A stretch of DNA of 20,416 nt from Chloroflexota bacterium (lineage in GTDB: Bacteria > Chloroflexota > Anaerolineae > UBA1429): positions 1 to 20,416 of the forward strand of contig JAAZBY010000207.1 in the NCBI GenBank assembly GCA_012513595.1, read 5' to 3'. The position numbers were made by a program, and so were the translations under genes. Each line of letters begins with the position of its first letter. The first letter of the stretch is position 1. Under the pieces are notes generated by a model. That model saw only the letters and a list, made by a program, of their open reading frames with translations, made no database searches and was not told the DNA's origin. Positions 1 through 6,540 of this stretch are shown here, in pieces.

Positions 1-776
1 AAATCGTAGAACGGGATGCGCACCTCCTCGCCGTTCGTCAGGCGGGCCAGGTGCTCGTTGACCAGGGCCAGGTCGATGGCCTGGGGCGTCTCATAGTCAT
101 AGTCGCCGAACTCGTCTTTGGGGTGCAGGTGGAGGTCGTAGAAGTAGTTGTCGACGGTGAGCGGCACCAGACGCAGGCCCAGCCTGGTCAGGAGGTGGCG
201 CAGCTTGATGGTCGTGGTCGTCTTGCCCGACGAGGACGGCCCGGCAATGATCACGACGCGCAGCTCGCTTTGTCGCTGGGCAATGAATTCGGAGGCGCTG
301 GTGATGTCGTCCGAGTAGCGGTGATCGCTCTCCCTGACGATCTCGGCGAACTCGCCGCGCGCGAGGCGCTCGTTGAGCCCCTGCACCGTGTGCAGGCCGT
401 GGCTCACAGCCCAGTCCAACGATTCCCAAACCTTATGCCAGGGGATCTCGGTCGAACGCGCCAGCCGCTCGGCCTGCTCACGGCGACGCCTGGCCCGTTC
501 CTCACGGTAGAGGATGTAGGCCTTGGCCGTCCGCGCGTGGCCGTTCTCGATCAGGACCTTTTCGACGATGTCCTGGATTTCCTCGACGGTGGGGATATGC
601 CCCGCGGGGGTGTTGGCCTCCAGGAGGGCGATCACCTGGTCGGTCAGTCCTTCGGCGATGGAACGGTCACGCCCGCCGACGGCCACAGCGGCCCGGTAGA
701 TGGCGTTGGTGATCCGCTCGCGGCTGAAGGGAACGACGGCTCCGGTTCTCTTGACGATCCGGGTGATCGCGGGCAT
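1..776 (-). CDS. ATP-cone / uridine kinase-type nucleoside kinase (3' end cut by window)
   Basis: Open frame of 258 codons with no stop, running off the left edge, so the C-terminus is missing. Residues about 3-98 look like an ATP-cone (ITRIVKRTGAVVPFSRERI, then EEIQDIVEKVLIENGHARTA), the nucleotide-sensing domain of ribonucleotide reductases and NrdR. After a linker comes a P-loop kinase domain with Walker A GPSSSGKT at 179-186 and VDNYFYD near 208, as in uridine kinase/phosphoribulokinase-family proteins. It probably phosphorylates a nucleoside in the cytoplasm, with the ATP-cone as a likely allosteric sensor (inference). The ATG at 776 is preceded by AGGAG at good spacing. The nitroreductase gene ends 72 bases upstream on the same strand, so the two may be cotranscribed. 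The family call is firm. The exact substrate is not, and the acceptor-binding and lid regions lie partly outside the window. Confidence 0.85.
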   Translation of the reverse strand, partial: MPAITRIVKRTGAVVPFSRERITNAIYRAAVAVGGRDRSIAEGLTDQVIALLEANTPAGHIPTVEEIQDIVEKVLIENGHARTAKAYILYREERARRRREQAERLARSTEIPWHKVWESLDWAVSHGLHTVQGLNERLARGEFAEIVRESDHRYSDDITSASEFIAQRQSELRVVIIAGPSSSGKTTTTIKLRHLLTRLGLRLVPLTVDNYFYDLHLHPKDEFGDYDYETPQAIDLALVNEHLARLTNGEEVRIPFYD

Positions 777-848
777 GTTTTGCTCCTATCTGGGGCAACT
801 GTTCGGAAGGGCCGGGCCGCGGAACCCCGGCCCGACCCTGCTCACGAC

Positions 849-1361
849 CTAAAGCTTCAGGCCCTCGCCAAAGACCTCGCCAGAGAACACCTCGTCCCAC
901 TCTTTGCGCGGGCGTGCCGCGGGAGAGGCATCGGGTACACCCAGGGGGGCGCAGGCCACGACCTCCGCCGTAGTGGGCAGGGCGCAGACGGCCTTGACCT
1001 CCTCGGGCGTGAAGGCGCCGATCCAGCAGGTGCCGTAGCCGAGTGAGTGCGCGGCGAGCACCATATGCTCCATGGCGATCGAGACGTCCACGCGGTACCA
1101 CTTTTCGCTGACCTCGGGGAGGCCAACGGCCACGATGATATAGGCGGCGTCGGCCATCCAGGTCTGCCCGCGGCAGGCCTGGGCCAGGCGCTTCTTGCGC
1201 TCCGGATCACCGACGATCACAAAGTGCCACGGCTGCCGGTTGGCTGCCGAAGGGGCCTGCCGGCACGACTCCAGGATCTTTTTCATGTCTTCCGCCGGAA
1301 TGGGCTGCGGAAGATACTTGCGGATGCTGCGGCGTTCGAGGATCGTGTTCAGGGTGTCCAT
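849..1361 (-). CDS. Nitroreductase family FMN-dependent oxidoreductase
   Basis: 170-residue protein of the small nitroreductase family (FMN flavoproteins that use NAD(P)H to reduce nitro groups, quinones or related acceptors). Visible FMN-site signatures are RRSIRKY at 10-16, QAPSAANRQPWHFVIV near 35-50, and GYGTCWIGAF followed by PLGVPD towards the C-terminus. No signal peptide, so cytoplasmic. The frame could extend upstream by 33 codons, but that extension is arginine-rich and unlike the family. The ATG at 1361 has GGAG about 7 bases upstream, and RRSIRKY directly after a short helix is the usual N-terminus. A candidate extended -10 promoter lies about 70 bases upstream. The physiological acceptor cannot be told from sequence; proteins of this size are often annotated only as family members. 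Confidence 0.9.
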   Translation of the reverse strand: MDTLNTILERRSIRKYLPQPIPAEDMKKILESCRQAPSAANRQPWHFVIVGDPERKKRLAQACRGQTWMADAAYIIVAVGLPEVSEKWYRVDVSIAMEHMVLAAHSLGYGTCWIGAFTPEEVKAVCALPTTAEVVACAPLGVPDASPAARPRKEWDEVFSGEVFGEGLKL

Positions 1362-1431
1362 GTGTTGCTCCTTGCCCGATAGCCCACCGGCGGGGCGCCC
1401 TGGCGCCCAGGGGGCAGTACACCTGAGTTCT

Positions 1432-1440
1432 ATTCTACCA
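1432..1440 (-). promoter_or_regulatory. Candidate extended -10 promoter for the nitroreductase gene
   Basis: Read on the minus strand, TGGTAGAAT matches an extended -10 (TG-N-TATAAT, 5 of 6 in the hexamer). There is no convincing -35 at 16-18 bases upstream, which is tolerable for an extended -10. It sits about 70 bases before the start codon in an otherwise very GC-rich 162-base gap between the metallopeptidase and nitroreductase genes. The leader it would produce contains a GC-rich inverted repeat (GGGCGCC/GGCGCCC). Confidence 0.4.
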
Positions 1441-1523
1441 GAACGACGGCGCGGCCGCACTCGCGCGCTGCCGGGGCCGCGGCCTTGAGCGTGAAGAGGC
1501 GATGGACCATAATGGCCCAGTGG

Positions 1524-2261
1524 TCAGGCGTCCGAGCCGGGCCCGCCCGACTCCGCCTGCACCCAGCGGGGCAGGTAGCGCCAGGCCGAGCGCAGATCCG
1601 CCCGGCAGCGGGCGGCGTCGGGGCTCAGGGAGTACAGGCCGGCCCAGAAGACGGGCGAATGGCTCATCTCGCGGGTGTGGCAGAGCTCGTGCAGCAGGAC
1701 GTGACGCACCAAGGCGGGCGGTAGGAACAGCAACTTGTAGTTCAGGCTGATGGTCCCGCGCGAGGAGCAGCTGCCCCAGCGCGTCTTTTGCCCGCGGATG
1801 GTCACGCGCGCGTAGCGTAGCCCGGTGCGGTGTGAAAGGCGCGCCAGCCCGGGTACCAGGCGCTCTCGTGCCACCTCCGCCAGCCAGCGCCGCAGCGCCC
1901 GTTGGCAGAGGGCCACGTTATCGCTGGCGCCCGCGATCCTGAGACAGTGGTTTGGGAGCGCGGAGAGGGTTACCCTGTCGCTGTCGGCACGATGGTACTC
2001 GACGCGCCAGGTCTCACCGATGGCCCGCAGGGCAATCTCGCGGGGCAAGAGGGGCTCGGCTTCGTCCAGCGCGCGCTGCTTGGCCAGGCGGGCTCTCTGC
2101 TTCTCGATCCAGGCGGCGTGGTCGCGGACCAGTGCGTCGATCCGGCCGGCATCCACGCCCGGCGGGGCGACGACCTCTACCTGGCCGGAGGGAGACACGC
2201 GCAGTGACACACGCCTGGCCCTGGCGCTGGTGCGAACGGTGTAGCGGGGCAGGTGGGGCAT
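1524..2261 (-). CDS. YgjP/DUF45-family zinc metallopeptidase-like protein
   Basis: 245 residues of the YgjP-like (DUF45, SprT/WLM-related) metal-dependent hydrolase family. The hallmarks are all present: an N-terminal beta-rich part (RARRVSLRVSPSGQVEVVAP), KTRWGSCSSRGTISLNYKL at about 159-177, and the zinc site HELCH at 191-195 followed by HSPVFW, whose His201 is the likely third ligand. Length is normal for the family and the catalytic Glu192 is intact. No signal peptide or membrane segment is visible. The biological substrate of this family is poorly known, so only the class is assigned. The ATG at 2261 has GGAGG about 12 bases upstream, somewhat far. The next start choices would cut into the conserved N-terminal strand, so this start is kept. 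It is divergent from pyruvate kinase across a 141-base gap. Confidence 0.85.
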   Translation of the reverse strand: MPHLPRYTVRTSARARRVSLRVSPSGQVEVVAPPGVDAGRIDALVRDHAAWIEKQRARLAKQRALDEAEPLLPREIALRAIGETWRVEYHRADSDRVTLSALPNHCLRIAGASDNVALCQRALRRWLAEVARERLVPGLARLSHRTGLRYARVTIRGQKTRWGSCSSRGTISLNYKLLFLPPALVRHVLLHELCHTREMSHSPVFWAGLYSLSPDAARCRADLRSAWRYLPRWVQAESGGPGSDA

Positions 2262-2402
2262 GAGCCTACGCGTCCTCCGATAGGGATGAGATCAGGGCGC
2301 CAGAGCGCCACGGGCACGTGGGGCCGGCAGCCCCTCACATAGTAGGCCATACGCGGCCCTGCACACAATCTCACGGCGCAGGGCGCCGCAGGATGGGGGA
2401 AG

Positions 2403-3857
2403 ATGAACGCATACCCTTCGCGCCGTACCAAGATCGTGGCCACCCTGGGGCCCGCGACCGACACGCCCGAGGCGCTGCGGGCCCTGATCGGGGCGGGCAT
2501 GGACGTGGCCCGCCTCAACTTCTCGCACGGCACGCACGCCGAGCACGCCCGCCGTGTGGCAATGGTGCGCGCCGAAGCGGCCCGGGCCTGCCGCTCGGTG
2601 GGCATCCTCATGGACCTACAGGGCCCCAAGATTCGCACCGGCCCCCTCGTTGGTGACCAGCCCGTCGAGCTGCGCACCGGCCAGCGGATCACGATCACCA
2701 CCGCCCCCGTCGAAGGCACCGCCGAACGGGTCAGCACCACGTACGAGGCTCTGCCGCACGACGTACACGCCGGCGACCGGGTCCTCGTCTCTGACGGGCT
2801 GATCGAGCTGCGGGTCCTAGAGGCATCTGGCTCGGAGGTCGCCTGCGAGGTGGTCTACGGCGGCACCCTGCGCGCCCATCAGGGGATCAACCTGCCCGGC
2901 GTGCAGGTGTCCGCCTCGTCGCTCACCCCCAAGGACGCCGAGGACCTGCGCTTCGGGTTGTCTCAGGGCGTGGATTACGTCGCCCTGTCGTTCGTGCGCC
3001 AGCCCTCCGATGTGGTCAGCCTCAAGGATCTGATTGCCAGCCTGGGGGCCAACACCCCGGTGATCAGCAAGCTGGAAAAGCCGGAGGCGCTCGACCATCT
3101 GGACGGCATCCTGGCCGTCTCCGACGGCGTCATGGTGGCCCGCGGGGACCTCGGCGTGGAGATGCCGCCGGAGCGGGTGCCCGCCGCCCAAAAGTCGATC
3201 ATCCGCGCCGCCAACCGCGCGGCGATCCCGGTGATCACCGCCACGCAGATGCTCGAGTCGATGATCACCTCCCCGCAGCCCACGCGGGCTGAGGTGAGCG
3301 ACGTGGCCAACGCCATCCTGGACGGCAGCGACGCCGTCATGCTCAGCGGTGAGACGGCTATCGGCCGCTATCCGCTGCGCGCCGTCGAGTTCATGGCCCG
3401 CATCGCGGCCGACATCGAGGCCTGCGCGGCCCGCGATCGGGAGCTGCGGCCGCCCACCGACGAGCAGTTCGCCCAGGCGCGTTCCATCCCGCAGGCCGTC
3501 GGGGCGGCGGTTGGCGCCATCGGGCGGGCGCTCCCCGTCCGCGCCCTCTGCGTGGTCACCCGTACCGGCAGCAGCGCGCGGTTGGTGTCTCACTATCGGC
3601 CCGCGGCGCCGATCCTGGCCTTCACGCCCGCGGCGGAGACGTACCAGCGCCTGAGCCTCTTGTGGGGGGTGCAGCCGATCCGCACGGCCTTTGTGAACAG
3701 CGAGGAGGACTATTACCGGCAGGTCCAGTACATCCTGATCGATCGCGGGTATGCCAACGTGGGGGACACGGTGGTGGTCACCGGGGGGCACCCGATCGTC
3801 CAGGGCGGCCCCACCAACTTTATCAAGATCCTGGTGGTTGCGGACGACCGCGCCTGA
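2403..3857 (+). CDS. pyk: Pyruvate kinase
   Basis: 484-residue pyruvate kinase: phosphoenolpyruvate + ADP to pyruvate + ATP, the last glycolytic step, cytoplasmic. Domain order is complete. The N-terminal barrel half carries RRTKIVATLGPA and ARLNFSHG (Arg37). The B domain covers about 80-170. The second barrel half carries ISKLEKPEAL with catalytic Lys223 and metal ligand Glu225, then ARGDLGVE with Asp249, ITATQMLESM, and DGSDAVMLSGETAIGRYP. The C-terminal regulatory domain runs from about 355 to the end (RALCVVTRTGSSARLVSHYRP). A purine-rich GGGGGAAG lies just before the ATG. The gene is alone on its strand and ends at a strong stem-loop. Its product, pyruvate, is also the expected product of the HpcH/HpaI and Ldh2 enzymes further right, but nothing shows co-regulation. 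Confidence 0.98.
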   Translation: MNAYPSRRTKIVATLGPATDTPEALRALIGAGMDVARLNFSHGTHAEHARRVAMVRAEAARACRSVGILMDLQGPKIRTGPLVGDQPVELRTGQRITITTAPVEGTAERVSTTYEALPHDVHAGDRVLVSDGLIELRVLEASGSEVACEVVYGGTLRAHQGINLPGVQVSASSLTPKDAEDLRFGLSQGVDYVALSFVRQPSDVVSLKDLIASLGANTPVISKLEKPEALDHLDGILAVSDGVMVARGDLGVEMPPERVPAAQKSIIRAANRAAIPVITATQMLESMITSPQPTRAEVSDVANAILDGSDAVMLSGETAIGRYPLRAVEFMARIAADIEACAARDRELRPPTDEQFAQARSIPQAVGAAVGAIGRALPVRALCVVTRTGSSARLVSHYRPAAPILAFTPAAETYQRLSLLWGVQPIRTAFVNSEEDYYRQVQYILIDRGYANVGDTVVVTGGHPIVQGGPTNFIKILVVADDRA

Positions 3858-3884
3858 GCCTGTACGGCCCCCGCGGCGCGAAAG

Positions 3885-3935
3885 GGCGGCTCCCGCCCCC
3901 CCCGGCCAGGGAGACGGGAGCCGCCGCACCCTTTT
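3885..3935. terminator. Bidirectional terminator-like stem-loop between convergent genes
   Basis: Perfect 11-bp stem: GGCGGCTCCCG at 3885-3895 pairs with CGGGAGCCGCC at 3915-3925 across a C-rich loop. On the plus strand it is followed by GCACCCTTTT. On the minus strand it is followed by CTTTCG, a weak T-run. AAAGGG at 3881-3886 can also pair with CCCTTT as a lower stem. It lies 27 bases after the pyruvate kinase stop and 26 bases after the stop of the opposing isomerase gene, so it probably ends both transcripts. Confidence 0.65.
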
Positions 3936-3951
3936 GACCCGCTTCGCCGCG

Positions 3952-4857
3952 CTACACTATCGGGTTCGGCACAAAGTTGCCGCCACGGCAGCGCTTCAGA
4001 TAGTTCAGGCCGTACACCTGCCCGGTCATCTCCAGGTCGCCGCGGTAGACGGGGTCGTGCCAGCCCTCGATGTCGATACTGCCGGTGTAGTTGTTGGCGC
4101 GCAGGACGCTGATGATGTCCGTCCAGTTGCTGTCGCCAAAGCCGGGCGTGCGATGGAACACCCAGGGCACCGGCCCGTTGATGCCGTGCTCGCGGATGAC
4201 GTCCCAGTGGATGGAGGCATCCTTGCCGTGCACGTTGAGGATCTTGTGCACCCACTTTTTCAGCTGCGGCAGCGGGTCGATGAGCTGCGTCATCTGGTGG
4301 CAGGGCTCCCACTGCAGGCCGAGGTTGTCCATCGGCAGCTCGTTGAACATCCGCTCCCAGGCGTCCGGCGAGTGGGCGATGTTGTGGTCGCCGCGCTGCC
4401 AGCTGCCGCCCATGGGGCAGTTCTCAAAGGCGATGCGGACGCCGAGATCCGCGGCGCGCTGCGCCAGCGGGCCCCAGACCTCGCGGAAGCGGGGCAGGCT
4501 CTGGTCAAGGGGCACGTCAGGCAGGCGCCCGGTAAACCCCGCGACGAGGTCGCAGCCAAAGGCGGGGGCGTGGTCTATGCACTCCTCGAGGTAGCGCACC
4601 GCATCGTCGCGGACAAGCGGGTTGCCGAACAGGCCCAGCGAGGAGATGACCACCCCGCTGTCTCCCAGGGCGTCGCGCACCTCCGCGGCGAGGCGCGGCC
4701 AATCGACGCCGGCCGCCGTCTGCCAGAAGAACAGGCTGAGGCTCTCAAAGCCGTAGGGGAGGATCTGCCGGATATAGTCGGCCACTCCGCGGCCATCCCG
4801 CCCCTGCACCAGGGTGCCGATGCGGATAGACTCGCTCTTCAGGTCGTGCTTCGTCAT
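3952..4857 (-). CDS. Sugar phosphate isomerase/epimerase (xylose isomerase-like TIM barrel)
   Basis: 301 residues of the AP-endonuclease-2/xylose-isomerase-like TIM barrel superfamily (IolE, IolI, hydroxypyruvate isomerase, ketose 3-epimerases). Metal-site patterns in barrel order are RIAFENCPMGG (Glu), LGLQWEPCHQ (acidic residue plus His), NVHGKDA (His/Asp) and SIDIEGWHDP (Glu). No signal peptide, so cytoplasmic. It probably interconverts or epimerises a sugar or inositol derivative; the substrate is not determinable. Start choice: an ATG at 4863 is only one base from GGGGAG, whereas the ATG at 4857 has it 7 bases upstream, so 4857 is preferred. It follows the lipoprotein protease gene by about 25 bases and is probably cotranscribed with it, although no functional link is obvious. 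Confidence 0.85.
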   Translation of the reverse strand: MTKHDLKSESIRIGTLVQGRDGRGVADYIRQILPYGFESLSLFFWQTAAGVDWPRLAAEVRDALGDSGVVISSLGLFGNPLVRDDAVRYLEECIDHAPAFGCDLVAGFTGRLPDVPLDQSLPRFREVWGPLAQRAADLGVRIAFENCPMGGSWQRGDHNIAHSPDAWERMFNELPMDNLGLQWEPCHQMTQLIDPLPQLKKWVHKILNVHGKDASIHWDVIREHGINGPVPWVFHRTPGFGDSNWTDIISVLRANNYTGSIDIEGWHDPVYRGDLEMTGQVYGLNYLKRCRGGNFVPNPIV

Positions 4858-4882
4858 GCTCATGCTCCCCTTGTAGTCGCCA

Positions 4883-6316
4883 TCAGGGCGTTGGCTCTGC
4901 CACGGTGAGAAGGTACCCGCCGTACTCTTGCAGTGCGTCCTCAACCAGCACGAAATACGTGTCATCGCGCGGGGCCGTGTAGATCAGCCGGGAGTTCTCG
5001 CCGAACAGGCCGCCCCCAGAGTCGTCGTCGGAGGCGTACTCCTCGCCGCTGGCGCCCCAAAAGTCCACGCGCAGGTAGGGGTCGATCATAACCGAGTCCA
5101 CGACGATCTCCACCGTCTGCCCCTCTTGTAGGTCAAGGAGGTAGTAGTCAAAGTCCATGGGGTAATCGATAGTGCCGGAGATGGTCTCTCCGACGGCCAA
5201 AACGCGGCCGTCCTCTGCATCCTGATAGGGCAGCACGGGATGGTTGGTCTGCAGGCGGAAGCGCCCCCTGGCCTCATCTGACTGGGCGATCACCAGGAAG
5301 TGAGGCCCCGGCGTTTCGAGGGTCAGCTCTCCCTCCTCATAGCCCGAGTACGTGTCATCGACGAGAGTGAGCGAGTCGCCGTAGGCGTCCAGCACCTCGA
5401 CGTAGACGTCGTTGTCGCTCTCCACCTCAAACCGGATCGTACTGCCCGGCGGCTCCTGGATCAGGAACATGCGCGTGTCCCACAGGTTGTCGAGCGTGAG
5501 ATTGTGGCGCCTGGAACCCGCGCCCCGCGGAAACCACCCCGTGCGCCCCAGGTTCGCCCGGCTCTCATCGACGAGCCTGGTGACGTGCGGCGCCAGGTCC
5601 TCGGACGAGGCGATCAGCCCGTAGGTGTTGGCGAACAAGAAGCCAGATACGCCGATGACGTCGCCGTTCTCCGAGACCAGCGCTCCGCCGCTCTGGCCGC
5701 CGGTGATGGTGGCGGCGACCTGCAGATAGGTGATGCCCATCCCCTGCCATTGCCGGTACCTGGAGATGAGCCCCCCTGAGATGGCCGGCTGCGGAAACGC
5801 TTCCACCTCGCCGGGGTACCCCACCAGGTAGACGGTGCTGGCCACGCCGAGGTCCTCGCCGGGGCTGAGGGCCAGGGCGGGGGCGGCGGCCTCCAGCGGG
5901 CCCAGCAGGGCCAGGTCGACGAACAAGTCCCAGGCTGCGACAGGAGCCGCGTCCCAGGCGCTGCCGTCGGGCAGGACGACACGCGCCTCGTCAAACGGCC
6001 ACACCACATGGGCGTTGGTGAGGACGTGGCCGCTCTCGAGCAGGATGCCGCTGCCGGTGCCGGTGGGCGTGTCGATGAAGGCGATGCCCGGCGCCACGCG
6101 CGCAAAGACCTCGGCGGCCGAAAGGGCCCCGCCCTCGCGAGGACGCGGCGCCGCCGGCACTCGGGTAGGCGGCGGGGTGACCCCTGCGGGGGCCGTGAGC
6201 GACTCGCTGGCGAGTTCGGCGAGGAGCGGGGCACAGCCGGCCAGCCCGACCACCAGGACGGTGGCCAGAAGGGCGCGCCCGAGGATGCTGGCGGCGTGCG
6301 TGGCGAGCCTGCGCAT
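4883..6316 (-). CDS. Trypsin-like serine protease lipoprotein with two C-terminal PPC-type domains
   Basis: 477 residues. Signal peptide of lipoprotein type: MRRL start, hydrophobic stretch 12-27, lipobox LAGC with Cys28, so exported and lipid-anchored outside the membrane. A proline-rich linker (about 42-60) leads to a trypsin-like S1 domain (about 66-245) with the triad His103 (LTNAHVVWP), Asp134 (LFVDLALLG) and Ser209 (GGQSGGALV). Unlike DegP/HtrA, no PDZ domain follows. Instead there are two beta-sandwich repeats resembling pre-peptidase C-terminal (PPC) domains, around 265-345 (STIRFEVESDNDVYVEVLD) and 375-470 (DFDYYLLDLQEGQTVEIVVD). It likely cleaves extracytoplasmic proteins. The ATG at 6316 is chosen over a longer frame because it gives a clean signal peptide and has AAGGAGG 5-6 bases upstream. 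It is driven by a candidate promoter at 6396-6423. Confidence 0.88.
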   Translation of the reverse strand: MRRLATHAASILGRALLATVLVVGLAGCAPLLAELASESLTAPAGVTPPPTRVPAAPRPREGGALSAAEVFARVAPGIAFIDTPTGTGSGILLESGHVLTNAHVVWPFDEARVVLPDGSAWDAAPVAAWDLFVDLALLGPLEAAAPALALSPGEDLGVASTVYLVGYPGEVEAFPQPAISGGLISRYRQWQGMGITYLQVAATITGGQSGGALVSENGDVIGVSGFLFANTYGLIASSEDLAPHVTRLVDESRANLGRTGWFPRGAGSRRHNLTLDNLWDTRMFLIQEPPGSTIRFEVESDNDVYVEVLDAYGDSLTLVDDTYSGYEEGELTLETPGPHFLVIAQSDEARGRFRLQTNHPVLPYQDAEDGRVLAVGETISGTIDYPMDFDYYLLDLQEGQTVEIVVDSVMIDPYLRVDFWGASGEEYASDDDSGGGLFGENSRLIYTAPRDDTYFVLVEDALQEYGGYLLTVAEPTP

Positions 6317-6395
6317 GGCGCCTCCTTGTTCGGAGCCGGGGCGGACCACTCGGCCGCCAGGGAAGAATGCACAAGGGTATGGCCGAGCCAACTCG

Positions 6396-6423
6396 ATCAT
6401 ACCATGTTCCGACGCGGCGACAA
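6396..6423 (-). promoter_or_regulatory. Candidate sigma70-type promoter for the lipoprotein protease
   Basis: On the minus strand, TTGTCG (-35, 4 of 6), a 16-base spacer, then TGG-TATGAT, an extended -10 with a 5-of-6 hexamer. Transcription would begin near 6389, about 70 bases before the ATG at 6316. Confidence 0.5.
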
Positions 6424-6458
6424 GCGACGATAGCGCCGGCCGCATCGCGGGCCCCTTC

Positions 6459-6487
6459 TTGACAGCCCTTCGGCCGACGGGGATTAT
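6459..6487 (+). promoter_or_regulatory. Candidate sigma70-type promoter for the GH106-like gene
   Basis: Perfect -35 TTGACA at 6459-6464, a 17-base spacer, then GATTAT at 6482-6487 (4 of 6 to TATAAT). TATGAT at 6485-6490 is a better hexamer but leaves a 20-base spacer. The start codon follows at 6541, preceded by AGGAGGAG. This promoter is back to back with the opposing one at 6396-6423, with only about 35 bases between the two -35 elements. Confidence 0.45.
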
Positions 6488-6540
6488 GATAGCGGCGCGG
6501 CGCGACGAACGGCCCCGCGCCAGGGCCAAGGAGGAGAGCT

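Noticed and set aside
51..1046. Long plus-strand frame opposite the kinase and nitroreductase genes
   Set aside because: Low-complexity, Gly/Val/Asp-rich translation produced by the GC-rich antisense strand; spans two well-supported minus-strand genes.
2270..2370. Possible promoter TTGTGT-N18-TACTAT on the minus strand for the YgjP-like gene
   Set aside because: Only 3 of 6 and 4 of 6 matches; not better than chance in a gap of this size.
2817..3929. 370-codon minus-strand frame inside pyruvate kinase
   Set aside because: Antisense of a highly conserved enzyme; Arg/Asp/His-rich composition with no recognisable family.
3751..4908. 385-codon plus-strand frame across the end of pyruvate kinase and the isomerase/epimerase
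   Set aside because: Runs through the terminator stem-loop and antisense to a clear TIM-barrel gene.
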